From contig JAGNBF010000088.1 of NCBI GenBank assembly GCA_018004935.1, forward strand, positions 1 through 33,547: DNA of 33,547 bases. The letters run 5' to 3'. Positions 1-8,494 of this stretch are shown here, one piece after another. Each line of letters begins with the position of its first letter. Position 1 is the stretch's first letter. This stretch comes from Chloroflexota bacterium. Lineage in GTDB: Bacteria > Chloroflexota > Anaerolineae > Promineifilales > Promineifilaceae. The notes below the pieces were generated by a model that ran no database searches, had not been told where the DNA came from, and saw nothing but the letters and a program-made list of their open reading frames with translations. A program made the translations under genes and the position numbers.

Positions 1-145
1 GAATTCCAATGGGGCATTTTTCGGGGCGAATGCCCCGAAAAATGCCCCTTAGAAAAGTTCCCCGCCCCTGGGGGCGGGGTTAGGGGTGGGGGGGATTCCA
101 TTACCTGATTAATTTTTTAAACGACAATACCCGAGGCGGCAATAA
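1..145 (+). repeat. Variable-core hairpin element, copy a (window edge)
   Basis: Starts at the window edge with GAATTCCAAT. A perfect hairpin follows: arms 11-27 and 32-48 (17 bp) with loop GAAT. Next comes the conserved flank, a C-rich/G-rich hairpin at about 58-78, and then AGGGGTGGGG. Bases 85-145 also match, in inverted orientation, the sequence at about 18957-19012. Copies a and e are therefore extended inverted copies of one another. The rest of 1-774 holds no gene, only this element and the repeat at 306-652. Confidence 0.85.
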
Positions 146-305
146 GCAACCGGCTTAATAATCGTTCGGAAATAAGATAGGTGGCTCGGTCAGGAAACCG
201 GCCACCCAACTTCATCTTGAGTGAACCTTAAGCCTCCCAAGGGCTGAGCTTGTCAAAGCCTGATTTGTCTTCGATAAGCTCAGGCAACAGGCTGAGTAGT
301 TACAC

Positions 306-652
306 AGCAACTCTCAATTGGCCTGAACGTCTAAAAGTGCCGAGGCCGCCCGGCCGTAAAACGGGCCAGGCTATCGCTACGAAAGCCGTTGGCCTGCTGT
401 TTTAGCCCGTAAGGCCTGGTATTGATAGCCCGGCAATTCAACTGGGCGTAGCACAGCCTTTCCAGGCTGTGCACTCTCTATACAGACAGAGCCGGGCTTC
501 GGCAAGCTCAGCCCTCGAGGACGTGTATCGTTACACCCATTTTTTTCACTAGAGGGCGAACAACCTGAAAGGCTGTTCTACGGGTTGGGCCATTTTTCGA
601 GCATGCTCCTGAAGTCCAACGGTTTTAACCGTTAGCTAAATTGAGAATTGCT
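306..652 (+). repeat. Multi-hairpin interspersed repeat bounded by AATTGAGAATTGC, copy 1
   Basis: Begins with AGCAACTCTCAATTGG and ends with AAATTGAGAATTGCT, so the ends are inverted repeats. Inside are three small hairpins: the ACAGCCTTTCCAGGCTGT type near 450-470, one related to GAACAGCCTGAAAGGCTGTT near 549-579, and CAACGGTTTTAACCGTT near 619-635. The same blocks occur in reverse order at 2808-3190 and in the same order at 25068-25270. A GCCCGG-rich block at about 345-435 resembles the one at 14972-15068. Confidence 0.75.
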
Positions 653-774
653 GGTAGTTACAGAAGTAGAGAAAAAATTGCCCACTTATTCATCTAAGGT
701 TAATATTAGTTTACTCACCTGAAGAGGAATGATAAGCAGGCGAGAACTATTGTTGATTACACTTGGAGGAAACT

Positions 775-2349
775 ATGAAAAAGCAGATGTCGTTTATTTT
801 GCTGGGCTTGAGTGTTTTTGTGGCCTTGTTTGCCCTGGCCATCAATACGCCTAATGCCTATTCCGCGCCTGAAGATACGGTCATGTATTCCAGTACAACC
901 GTTGGTGGCCCTACGTACAATCGTACCTTTGCCGACTGTAGCGGTCTTTCTAGTACGGGGATCGGTGTAGCTTATCATGTTCAGGCATTTGTTGTGGACA
1001 CAGCCGGAACCTACACCTTTAGCAGTGTTCAAGCCGCCGGTTGGGATGGCTTCCTGGTATTATACAGCCCAACGTTCGATCCCAACGACGCGATGACTAA
1101 CTGTCTGTCCGGGGATGATGATGGAGCTGGTGGTATTGGTACATCTGATTTCAGTTATGCCCTGACCTCTAGCACACCCTATATATTGGTAACAACCGGT
1201 TTTGATAGTACCGAATCTGGTCCCTTCGACAATACCATTAGTGGTCCTGGTATCATTACCTTGACCGGTGTAATGGCTCCTCCGGAAATCACCGTATCCC
1301 CTAGTGCCTTATCAGCCAATCTTTATGCGGGTACAACCACGGGTTACACCACCACACAGCAATTAGCCATTGGCAACATTGGCGAAGCCGATCTGGATTG
1401 GAGTATTTTGGAAAGCAATATTATGGAACCCGTACCTCATGCACCCGATGGGGCTTTGGTGGCTCGTACCACTGGTTCCGGCAATGTGCCCGCTGGTAAT
1501 GACAAAGGCGAATTTCTTAACCCCATGGGTGGTGTTGAATATATTCAGGATGGTAGTTTTGAAGCGGGTTCTCCCAACGCCTACTGGACTGAAGCCTCGA
1601 CCAACTTTGGCACACCTTTGTGTACATCAGCTTGTGGATTCGGGAGCGGCACTGGCCCGCGTACCGGTAGCTGGTGGGCCTGGTTTGGTGGTATTGCTAG
1701 TTACGAAGAAGCTTCCATGACCCAAAATGTCACTATTCCGGTAGGGATAACAGATCTGACCTTCTACTTTGAATTACCGGTCTGTGACTCTGCTTCCGAT
1801 TATCTGAACCTCACGATTGATGGAACGGTTGTTTGGACTGTGAATGGTGCTGATGCCCAATGTAATACAATCGGCTATACCCTGGAAACAGTAGATATTT
1901 CCGCTTATGCCGATGGTAACGTTCATGTCGTGGAGTTCTATTCCGAAACATTTGCAACGAATGCTAATGTCACAAACTTTATGGTTGATGACGTTTCCAT
2001 TTCTGCTCCCGATGCCTGTCAGGCAGATAACCTGGCCTGGTTAAGTGCTTCACCAACCAGTGGCACAACGGTATCCAATACTCAGTCTACGGTTGATGTT
2101 ACCTTCGATTCCACAGGTCTGGCTGTTGGTGTCTACACCGGTACATTGTGTGTGGATAGCAACGACCCCGTCAGCCCACGTGTTGGTGTACCCGTCACCC
2201 TGACCGTGGGTGCGCCCACGGATGTGGCCTTGTCCACTGTTGGTGGGGGTAGCACGACACCGGTGGCTTTGGTGACAATGGTGACTGTAGCTCTGATCGG
2301 CGTAGCTGGTTTGGTCATAGCCCGTCGTTCCCAACGGAATCAGGCCTGA
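775..2349 (+). CDS. Secreted, C-terminally membrane-anchored beta-sandwich protein
   Basis: The start is ATG 775, because GGAGG lies 5 nt upstream at 765-769; the protein is 524 residues. Residues 1 to about 31 form a signal peptide (KK, hydrophobic core, ending near NAYSA). An N-terminal pre-peptidase-like beta domain follows, with an Asp-rich GDDDGAGG loop. Next is an Ig/ASPM-like segment containing GEADLDWSI, then a jelly-roll-like region around WTEAS...MVDDVSI. A BACON-type segment (LAWLSASPTSGTT, then VYTGTLCVDSNDP) comes before a final hydrophobic helix and a basic tail (ARRSQRNQA). The tail resembles a surface-sorting or anchoring signal, but no sortase motif is visible. These domains are common in secreted Chloroflexota proteins, and the ligand or substrate cannot be told. 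The gene has no GCGGCCGC site and lies between inverted copies of a repeat family. Confidence 0.8.
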   Translation: MKKQMSFILLGLSVFVALFALAINTPNAYSAPEDTVMYSSTTVGGPTYNRTFADCSGLSSTGIGVAYHVQAFVVDTAGTYTFSSVQAAGWDGFLVLYSPTFDPNDAMTNCLSGDDDGAGGIGTSDFSYALTSSTPYILVTTGFDSTESGPFDNTISGPGIITLTGVMAPPEITVSPSALSANLYAGTTTGYTTTQQLAIGNIGEADLDWSILESNIMEPVPHAPDGALVARTTGSGNVPAGNDKGEFLNPMGGVEYIQDGSFEAGSPNAYWTEASTNFGTPLCTSACGFGSGTGPRTGSWWAWFGGIASYEEASMTQNVTIPVGITDLTFYFELPVCDSASDYLNLTIDGTVVWTVNGADAQCNTIGYTLETVDISAYADGNVHVVEFYSETFATNANVTNFMVDDVSISAPDACQADNLAWLSASPTSGTTVSNTQSTVDVTFDSTGLAVGVYTGTLCVDSNDPVSPRVGVPVTLTVGAPTDVALSTVGGGSTTPVALVTMVTVALIGVAGLVIARRSQRNQA

Positions 2350-2389
2350 TATTTGTCGGCAGAAGATAGCGTCAGGTTATACCTATAGC

Positions 2390-2478
2390 TTAGGAGTTAC
2401 GCGCTGTGGCCGGTGTTTCCACCGAAGCCCAACGAGCAGGTTCAGGAGACTGGCTCGAACAGCCCCGTAAGTTCTAAG
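2390..2478 (+). repeat. About 88-bp repeat with AGGAGTTACG ends, copy 1
   Basis: Starts AGGAGTTACGCGCTGTGGCC and ends CCCCGTAAGTTCT. The second copy is at 7685-7771 in the same orientation and ends CGTAACTCCT, the reverse complement of AGGAGTTACG. The unit therefore has about 10-bp terminal inverted repeats and an inner palindromic block around GGAGACTGGCTC. It begins about 40 bp after the stop of the secreted-protein gene. Confidence 0.65.
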
Positions 2479-2485
2479 AGGTTTT

Positions 2486-2522
2486 GGGGGTAGGGGCAGG
2501 CATGAGGCCAGCCCCTACCCCC
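2486..2522. repeat. Perfect 12-bp hairpin
   Basis: GGGGGTAGGGGC at 2486-2497 pairs exactly with GCCCCTACCCCC at 2511-2522, leaving a 13-nt loop. The loop text (AGGCATGAGGCCA) belongs to the GGGCAGGCACAAGGCCAGCCC repeat family also seen near 3034, 19238 and 25320. It could act as a terminator for the upstream gene, but no U-tract follows. Confidence 0.55.
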
Positions 2523-2574
2523 ATTCATTATCTTGAGGTCTATCGTACGTTCTTTCCAAAGTCCTGGGTCGGTT

Positions 2575-2712
2575 TGTTCTGAAGACCCATCCCCCCATCC
2601 CCCTTCCCGGCGGGAAGGGGGTGTTTAGCGGCACGGTTTTTCGGGGCGAAGGCCCCGAAAAACCGTGCTCAAAATATATTCCCCCCCTGGGGCGGGGTTA
2701 GGGGATAGTCAG
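2575..2712 (+). repeat. Variable-core hairpin element, copy b
   Basis: Flank A (GACCCATCCCCC, then a CCTTCCCGGCGGGAAGG hairpin) precedes the core. The core is a perfect 17-bp stem (2631-2647 with 2652-2668) with loop GAAG. Flank B (CCCCCCTGGGGCGGGGTTAGGGG) follows. The inner stem TTTTTCGGGGC equals that of copies a and e, but the outer six base pairs differ and are compensated on both arms. Confidence 0.85.
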
Positions 2713-2807
2713 GAGACCCCGATCACAGCAAATGTTCAAGTTATTTAAGCGTCAATCCTAATACCCTTTTAACAAGGTTGTTGGACTTACAAACCTGACA
2801 GATTTCC

Positions 2808-3190
2808 AGCAATTCTCAGTTTAGCCAACGATTAAAACCGTTGGACTCCAGGAGCACGCTCGAAAAATGGCCCCAATCGTAGAACAGCCTTTCAGGCTGT
2901 TCGCCCTACACGGCTTTGAGGGCTGAGCTTGCCGAAACCCGGCTCCGCCTGCGACAAGCTCAGGCAGAGCTATAGCTTTTAAAAAAAAGATTTTGACTGC
3001 ACAGGCAACCCTTGTGGTTGCCCCAGTGGAGGGCAGGCACAAGACCAGCCCCTACTCAAAATCATTATCTTAAGGTCTATATTACTCCACCTGTATAGAG
3101 AGCGCACTGCCTGGAAAGGCTGTGCTACGCCCATCTGACCGCCGGGCGACCTCACCATTTTTAGACGTTCAGGCCAAATTGAGAATTGCT
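2808..3190 (-). repeat. Multi-hairpin interspersed repeat, copy 2 (inverted)
   Basis: Reads as the reverse complement of the 306-652 unit: AGCAATTCTCAGTTTAGCC first, then the AACCGTT, AGCCTTTCAGGCT and CCTGGAAAGGCTGTG blocks. It ends AGACGTTCAGGCC followed by AAATTGAGAATTGCT. An inserted middle part holds a CTTGCCGAA...CGACAAGCTCAGGC hairpin and a GGCAACCCTTGTGGTTGCC hairpin. Most of the 959-bp gap 2350-3308 is accounted for by this unit, copy b and the shorter repeats; no gene is seen in it. Confidence 0.75.
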
Positions 3191-3308
3191 GACAGGTTTC
3201 TGAAAACGTGTCAGGTTTATCACCAACTCTCTGTTAAAGATACACCAAGTTAAAAACGAACGATTACTTACTTTGCGGAGTGCGCGGAGATGAACGAAAA
3301 TAGGTTCC

Positions 3309-6300
3309 GTGAGAACATACTGGCAACGCCTGGGGGCATGTATCCATTGGCCGCTGATCTTGACCCTGATTCTGGCAACCGCGGCCGCAATGCCTCTTTT
3401 ACATGAGCCGGGTTTATTGAATACCCGGGCAGGCGGTGACAGCCCATTCTTACTCCAACGTCTGCACCAACTAGAAACGGCCCTGCGCGACGGTCATTTT
3501 CCCGTCCGCTGGATGCCCGATGCTAATTATGGCTATGGGTATCCTTTTTTTAATTATTACGCTCCTCTTTCTATCTACATCGCGGCCGCATTTCGTTTTC
3601 TTGGTTTTAACTACGTGCGGGCCATTCACCTGGCCCAACTGAGCGGCTTCCTGGTAGCTGGCTGGGGCATGTATCACCTGGCACGCCGCTGGTGGGGAAC
3701 GGCATTAGCAGGGGTATTGGCCGCGGCCGCGTATACCTTCGCCCCCTTTCACCTGGTCAACATCTACGTGCGTGGCGACTCCCTGGCCGAATTCTGGGCC
3801 ATGGCCTTCTACCCGCTGGTTTTTCTGGCGGTTGAGGGGGTACTAAACCAGGGTCAGTTATCCCCCCATCCGCAAACAGCAACGGAACCTGCGGGTAAAT
3901 CGTTCACCATTCATTACTCACAATTCCTTTTCGCGCTGGTCTACGCCGCTCTCATTCTTAGCCACAACATCTCGGCTCTCATTTTCACCCCCTTTCTACT
4001 ACTTTACCTGTTGTTCCGGGTGATCCTCAGCGTCAGGCAAAACGCTTTTTCTACCCACACCCACAGCCCACACTCCCTCCGGCTTTATGTGACCCTCATT
4101 ACCCCACTTATTCTGAACCTGGGCTTCGCCCTGGTTTTAGCCCTGGCCCTCTCGGCCTGGTTCTGGTTGCCCGCACTCGGGGAGCAAAATCTGGCCCAAC
4201 TTGGCCCCGTCACAGAGGGGTATTTTCATTACAGCCAGCATTTTCGCGGCCGCGATCTCATCCAACCTTCCTTTTTCTTCCTTTACACCACCGATAACCC
4301 CTTCCGTATGGGTCTGGTACAGGCCCTATTAACCGGAGCCGGGGGGATAACCTGCCTCTGGTACAGCCTGCGGCCGCAAAAAAATAGCCTCAGGCGCGGG
4401 CTGGCCCTGGTCGCACTCACCTGTCTCGGTTTGGCAACCTTCATGATCACCCCGGCTTCCCAATTTCTTTGGGATCATCTACCCTTGTTGCCCTTCACCC
4501 AATTCCCCTGGCGTTTCCTCTCCGTGCAAGCCTTCGCGGCCGCACTCGTCATCGCCAGCCTGGCAGGGAGTGAACAATCAACAGGGGGTAATGAGCCATC
4601 AGCCGTTCCACATCATGCCCCACTCACCATTCACCAATCACGATTGACCATTCTCTTCTCCCTCTTCGCCCTTCTCATCCTCCTCTACTCTGCTCTGGGC
4701 CGGTTGCCCCAGGATTTTCTCTACCTGAGCGATGCGGATATAACGGCAGAGCGGCTGGCCCAATACGAATGGTTCACGGGCAATATTGGCAGTACCATCA
4801 GTGCCGAATATCTACCATTCGGGGTGCGGCCGCGACCCTACAGCAGTGATTGGTTAGTAAGTGGGGAACGGGATCACGCCATTATCCAGGGCGCGGCCGC
4901 GGCAGTCATTCAGGAGCGCACCACCGACCGGCAAATCTGGCAGATCAATGTCACCGCCAATTCAACCGCCACCATCACCCTGCCCACCCTGTACTGGCCC
5001 GGTTGGCAGGCAAAATTAGCCGATAATACACCCCTGGAATTGCACGCGGCCGCGGGTTCTGGTCTCATCCAGTTCACCCTGCCCGGCGGCACTCACACCC
5101 TCACCCTGCGCCTCACCCGCCCCCCTCTGCGCCTCAGCGCCGAACTGATTTCCCTCATCGCCTTGTTGTTGGTGATCACCCTTACCATAAAACAGTCTGG
5201 AAAGACTGTTTTACCTTTGCTCCGCTACACCGGGGGTGTCCTGGGTTTGCTCTTGCTTCTCCTTATCGTCGCTCGTCTCCTCAAACCCACCCCCAGCAAC
5301 CTGAACCAGAGTTGGGATTTTGCCCAGATGGCTTACCTGCATCCCAGCAAAACCATCACCTTCGCCAATGGGGCACAACTGACCCACTATGAGATGGCCA
5401 CAGAAACGACAGCCGGAACCCCCTGGGAAATTACCCTCTGGCTAACATTGGCTTCGGCCACGCCGATGAGCGGCACTATCCAACTCGTAACCCCGGCCCT
5501 TTACCGGTTCGCGGCCGCGCCCAGTCTCATCAGCTACACCCAGCCTTTACACGAGGGGGCGAACCAGTTCCGGCTTACCCTACCAGAAAATGCTCCTCCC
5601 GGCCTTTACCTGCCCCAATTCAGCCTCAACAATGCGGCCGCACTCACCCCTTCCGGCCAAACCCGTGTCCCTCTGTTACTACAACCTTTGCGCCTCACCA
5701 ACCCCATCCCCCACTCCTCACCGTCAACGGATCTAGCCGTACAGGCAGTAACCGTGCGGCCGCGTCCCACCCGGCTCAATGAGTGCCCTCAACCCCACGG
5801 TTGCCTGTTAGACATCCAACTGGCCTGGCTAACGCCAACCCCCCTGACGCAAAATCTGGGTGTTTCCCTGGTATTAACACAAGCCAATGGGGAATGGTTA
5901 GAGCAATTTGATACCCAGCCCGGTTATGGTTATCTCCCTTCCACTGCCTGGCCCCCTGCCACCTGGGTGAATGATTGGCTTACAATGCCCCTGCCCGCGG
6001 CCGCGCCCCCCTACACCCTGGTCGTCCGCCTTTACGAGGTAGATGGGGTCATCCGGCTCACCCGCCGCCTGGGAACCTTAAGCCTGGCTGGAGAAACGCT
6101 TGTTTTCCAGGCCAACCAGCCGGTTTATGTATTACCTGAAGAAATTACGGCCCTGGATGTGCGTCTGGGCGACGCGGCCGCGTTACGGGGCTATCAACTC
6201 AACCAGGCAAACAACCAGCTTGAGGTCACACTGTATTGGCAAGCCTTGACCTCCAGCTCCACCGAATACCGCCACTTTATCCACCTGATGGATCCCACCA

Positions 6301-6557
6301 CCGGCCAGGTTGTGGTTCAACACGATGCCCAGCCCGTCAACAACAGCTACCCCACCAGCCAATGGACACCCAACGAAATTGTGACCGACGCGGCCGCCCT
6401 GTCTCTGGAAAATATTCCCCCGGGTAAATATCAACTCGTCATTGGGTTATACCACCAGGCCACAGATGGCTCCTTCCCCCGCCTGCTCGCGCAAAACCCT
6501 GATGGATCTCTCTGGCCCAACAACGCCATCTCCCTCGTCCCCATCACCATCCCCTAA
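3309..6557 (+). CDS. Large YfhO/PTPS-related multispanning membrane protein
   Basis: 1082 residues from GTG 3309. The start is weakly supported (AGG 6 nt upstream), but a later start would remove the first transmembrane helix. The N-terminal half has about a dozen membrane segments and the motifs GGDSPFLLQRLHQLE, then PFFNYYAPLSIY and HNISALIFTPFLLLY. These are typical of the '6-pyruvoyl-tetrahydropterin synthase related' membrane family (YfhO/GT-C-like). The C-terminal half is extracytoplasmic beta-rich sequence broken by further helices. The family is thought to act in envelope glycan or lipid-linked sugar transfer; the substrate is unknown. It is the most extreme gene for GCGGCCGC: 15 copies in 3.25 kb, coding AAA, RPR, RPQ or RGR by frame. 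It is convergent with the next gene, and its stop lies inside the CCCTAACCTGGACAAGCC repeat. Confidence 0.82.
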   Translation: MRTYWQRLGACIHWPLILTLILATAAAMPLLHEPGLLNTRAGGDSPFLLQRLHQLETALRDGHFPVRWMPDANYGYGYPFFNYYAPLSIYIAAAFRFLGFNYVRAIHLAQLSGFLVAGWGMYHLARRWWGTALAGVLAAAAYTFAPFHLVNIYVRGDSLAEFWAMAFYPLVFLAVEGVLNQGQLSPHPQTATEPAGKSFTIHYSQFLFALVYAALILSHNISALIFTPFLLLYLLFRVILSVRQNAFSTHTHSPHSLRLYVTLITPLILNLGFALVLALALSAWFWLPALGEQNLAQLGPVTEGYFHYSQHFRGRDLIQPSFFFLYTTDNPFRMGLVQALLTGAGGITCLWYSLRPQKNSLRRGLALVALTCLGLATFMITPASQFLWDHLPLLPFTQFPWRFLSVQAFAAALVIASLAGSEQSTGGNEPSAVPHHAPLTIHQSRLTILFSLFALLILLYSALGRLPQDFLYLSDADITAERLAQYEWFTGNIGSTISAEYLPFGVRPRPYSSDWLVSGERDHAIIQGAAAAVIQERTTDRQIWQINVTANSTATITLPTLYWPGWQAKLADNTPLELHAAAGSGLIQFTLPGGTHTLTLRLTRPPLRLSAELISLIALLLVITLTIKQSGKTVLPLLRYTGGVLGLLLLLLIVARLLKPTPSNLNQSWDFAQMAYLHPSKTITFANGAQLTHYEMATETTAGTPWEITLWLTLASATPMSGTIQLVTPALYRFAAAPSLISYTQPLHEGANQFRLTLPENAPPGLYLPQFSLNNAAALTPSGQTRVPLLLQPLRLTNPIPHSSPSTDLAVQAVTVRPRPTRLNECPQPHGCLLDIQLAWLTPTPLTQNLGVSLVLTQANGEWLEQFDTQPGYGYLPSTAWPPATWVNDWLTMPLPAAAPPYTLVVRLYEVDGVIRLTRRLGTLSLAGETLVFQANQPVYVLPEEITALDVRLGDAAALRGYQLNQANNQLEVTLYWQALTSSSTEYRHFIHLMDPTTGQVVVQHDAQPVNNSYPTSQWTPNEIVTDAAALSLENIPPGKYQLVIGLYHQATDGSFPRLLAQNPDGSLWPNNAISLVPITIP
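5188..5213. repeat. Perfect 11-bp hairpin inside the PTPS-related gene
   Basis: TAAAACAGTCT pairs with AGACTGTTTTA around a GGAA loop, coding part of IKQSGKTVLP. Its form resembles the AACAGCCTGAAAGGCTGTT hairpins of the intergenic multi-hairpin repeat. It may be a repeat fragment captured in the reading frame between two membrane segments. Confidence 0.5.
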
Positions 6558-6593
6558 CCTGGACAAGCCAGAAGCAAAACATATAAGGCAAAT

Positions 6594-7577
6594 CTACCCG
6601 GTTAAGATTACTTTGCCCCGGCGGCCAGGGCGTTCACTGTGGGCCACCGCGGCCGCGAAATCGGCCAGGTCATACTCCGCTTCCACCGGGGGAATCAGGT
6701 GGCCCTCAGCCATCAGATTCATCAATTCACGGCATATCTGCGCGATCTTGGCCGGGGGGGTGACCCGCAACCAATGCGTCAACCAGTATCCTTTGACCGT
6801 CAACCCTTTAAATAACATTTCTCCGCTATGCAAGGGAATCAATTCGTGGCTCAACATGCCATACACTACCATCGTCCCCCCAGAACGCAGGCACGACAAA
6901 GCCAGGGAACCCGTCGCTCCACCGACAGCTTCAATCACCCCTTTCACCCCTTTTCCAGCAGTGAGGGTGCGCACCTTCGCCACCACATCGGGATCATCCG
7001 TTGTGAAAACAGCATCAGCCCCCAGGTCCAGAAGTTCAGCTACCTGCTCCTGGCGGCGTACCAGATTGACCGTTTTGAACCCTTTCAGGCGGGCAATCTG
7101 GAGCACCAGTTGACCTAATGTCGAACCAGCGGCCGTCTGCAATAACCAATCGCCAGCCTGCAAGCTGAGTTCATCCAATAACATAACCCAGGCGGTGACA
7201 GGGTTCGCCAGAAATTGAGCGGCCGTCTGATCTGCAACGCTGTCGGGTACAGGGAGCAGGTAAGTCGGGTTAGCCAGCGCATATTCCACCCAGGTTCCAC
7301 CCCGAACCCCCATGGGCACAACGCGTTGCCCGACGGTCAAACCTGTGACCCCCTCACCCAGTGCCGCCACCATAGCCAGGGCTTCTAACCCACCCACAGC
7401 GGGTAAGGCAGGCAAACGGCCATAGCGGCCGCGTATCGTCTCTAAATCAGAAGGGTTAATGGGACGATGCGTTAAACGGAGTTGGACTTCACCTGGTCCC
7501 GGTTCCGGCACCGGTAACGCCACCAGGGTTAAAACATCCACCGGTTCACCAAATTGAGAAAATTGTATAGCACGCAT
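6594..7577 (-). CDS. MDR-family NAD(P)H reductase (enoyl-reductase/quinone-oxidoreductase-like)
   Basis: 327 residues, ATG 7577. The N-terminal GroES-like domain carries PxPxPGPGEVQLRLTHRPIN followed by PSDLETIRGRYG. GGLEALAMVAALGEGVTGL and GQRVVPMG are typical of the zinc-free medium-chain dehydrogenase/reductase branch that includes mitochondrial-type 2-enoyl thioester reductase and quinone oxidoreductases. The nucleotide-binding motif AAGSTLGQLVLQIAR lies at about 149-163, and the second-half marker SGGTMVVYG follows. No structural-zinc cysteine cluster is seen. It probably reduces an activated C=C bond with NAD(P)H in the cytoplasm; the substrate cannot be read. Two GCGGCCGC sites lie in it. 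It ends the minus-strand gene block and is convergent with the PTPS-related gene, 36 bp apart. Confidence 0.88.
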   Translation of the reverse strand: MRAIQFSQFGEPVDVLTLVALPVPEPGPGEVQLRLTHRPINPSDLETIRGRYGRLPALPAVGGLEALAMVAALGEGVTGLTVGQRVVPMGVRGGTWVEYALANPTYLLPVPDSVADQTAAQFLANPVTAWVMLLDELSLQAGDWLLQTAAGSTLGQLVLQIARLKGFKTVNLVRRQEQVAELLDLGADAVFTTDDPDVVAKVRTLTAGKGVKGVIEAVGGATGSLALSCLRSGGTMVVYGMLSHELIPLHSGEMLFKGLTVKGYWLTHWLRVTPPAKIAQICRELMNLMAEGHLIPPVEAEYDLADFAAAVAHSERPGRRGKVILTG

Positions 7578-7589
7578 AAAAACTCATAG

Positions 7590-7771
7590 GGTTATCCTCA
7601 CCCTCGGCCCCTCTCCCGAAGCAGGAGAGGGAAGTCGGTTCCCTTTCCCTGGGGAGAGGGGTAGGGTGAGGGGTTGTATACACTAAGGACTTACGCGCTG
7701 TGGCCGGTGTCCCCACAGAACCACACCGAGCACGGTCAGGAGACCGGCTCGAACAACCCCGTAACTCCTAT
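7590..7771. repeat. CCTCACCCT/AGGGTGAGG inverted repeat and AGGAGTTACG repeat copy 2
   Basis: CCTCACCCTCGGCCCCTCTCC near 7597 is mirrored by GGGGAGAGGGGTAGGGTGAGG near 7653, giving an imperfect long hairpin. A half copy is near 33245. Directly after it, 7685-7771 is the second copy of the 88-bp repeat first seen at 2390-2478, with inverted AGGACTTACG/CGTAACTCCT ends. Confidence 0.65.
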
Positions 7772-7777
7772 ACTATC

Positions 7778-7930
7778 AACGGGCATAATCTGACACTTTT
7801 TCACCCTGTTGCTTTATCGCCGCGTCGGGTATATCCATGGCCACACCGCCCCCAGGGGTGGGGACGATTTCCGGCACAGTTGGGGTTTCCCCCCTTCCCT
7901 CTGGGCGCGAAGGGGAAATAGTCACTTACC
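7778..7930 (-). repeat. Variable-core element remnant, core hairpin lost (copy j)
   Basis: Carries the outer module GGGCATAATCTGACACTTTT, the TATATCCATGGCCAC junction, a shortened flank B (CCCCCAGGGGTGGGG) and flank A (GGGTTTCCCCCCTTCCCTCTG). In place of the core hairpin is an unpaired stretch (ACGATTTCCGGCACAGTTGG). Region 7578-7943 has no gene beyond these repeats. Confidence 0.6.
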
Positions 7931-7943
7931 TTTTTTCATAGGC

Positions 7944-8408
7944 TTATGGTTCACGCCTTACCACCTTCACCGCCTTTTCCACACTCTTCTCTGGGCTAAT
8001 CTTCACCTGGGTATCGGCCAGGTGGCCTTCGGCATCTATCACAAAATGGCTACGCAAGATACCCATGTAGGTTTTACCGTACATGCTTTTTTCTCCCCAA
8101 ACACCATACAAATCAGCTATCTTGTGGTCGGGATCGGCCAGCAGGTCATAGGGAAAACCCATTTTGTTATGCCATTTTGCCAGAACATCCACTGTATCGG
8201 GGCTGATGCCTAAAACCGTGGCGTTGGCCTCTTGAATGATGAGCCAGTTATCACGAAATCCACATGCCTGGGTCGTACAGCCAGGGGTATCGGCGCGGGG
8301 GTAAAAGAAAAGGATGACTCTGCGGCCGCGATAATCACTTAGCCGCACTTCTTCACCCTTATGGTTCAACAAGGTAAACTCTGGCGCAACAGCACCCGTT
8401 TCTAACAT
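7944..8408 (-). CDS. bcp: Thiol peroxidase of the BCP/PrxQ family
   Basis: The start is ATG 8408 with AAAGGAG just upstream; the protein is 154 residues, the usual length for the family. The thioredoxin-fold peroxiredoxin has the active-site stretch PRADTPGCTTQACGFRD. Cys44 is the peroxidatic cysteine, and Cys49 sits in the position of the resolving cysteine of atypical two-Cys BCP/PrxQ enzymes. GxVAPEFTL at the start and FVIDAEG near the C-terminus also fit. It would reduce hydroperoxides using thioredoxin in the cytoplasm. It follows hisI on the same strand after an 86-bp gap that holds a TTCGACAGGCTCAA repeat. One GCGGCCGC site (8322) lies in it, coding the RGR of DYRGRRVIL just before the active site. 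Confidence 0.95.
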   Translation of the reverse strand: MLETGAVAPEFTLLNHKGEEVRLSDYRGRRVILFFYPRADTPGCTTQACGFRDNWLIIQEANATVLGISPDTVDVLAKWHNKMGFPYDLLADPDHKIADLYGVWGEKSMYGKTYMGILRSHFVIDAEGHLADTQVKISPEKSVEKAVKVVRREP

Positions 8409-8494
8409 TTTGCTCTCCTTTTCGATTCTGGCAAATTTGGGCATGACCTCTAGCCGTTGGTTTCGACAGGCTCAACCACGGCACCGCACATCCA

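Noticed and set aside
6442-7113. 223-residue + strand frame overlapping the PTPS-related and MDR genes
   Set aside because: Antisense shadow of the MDR reductase; composition and lack of motifs do not support a gene.
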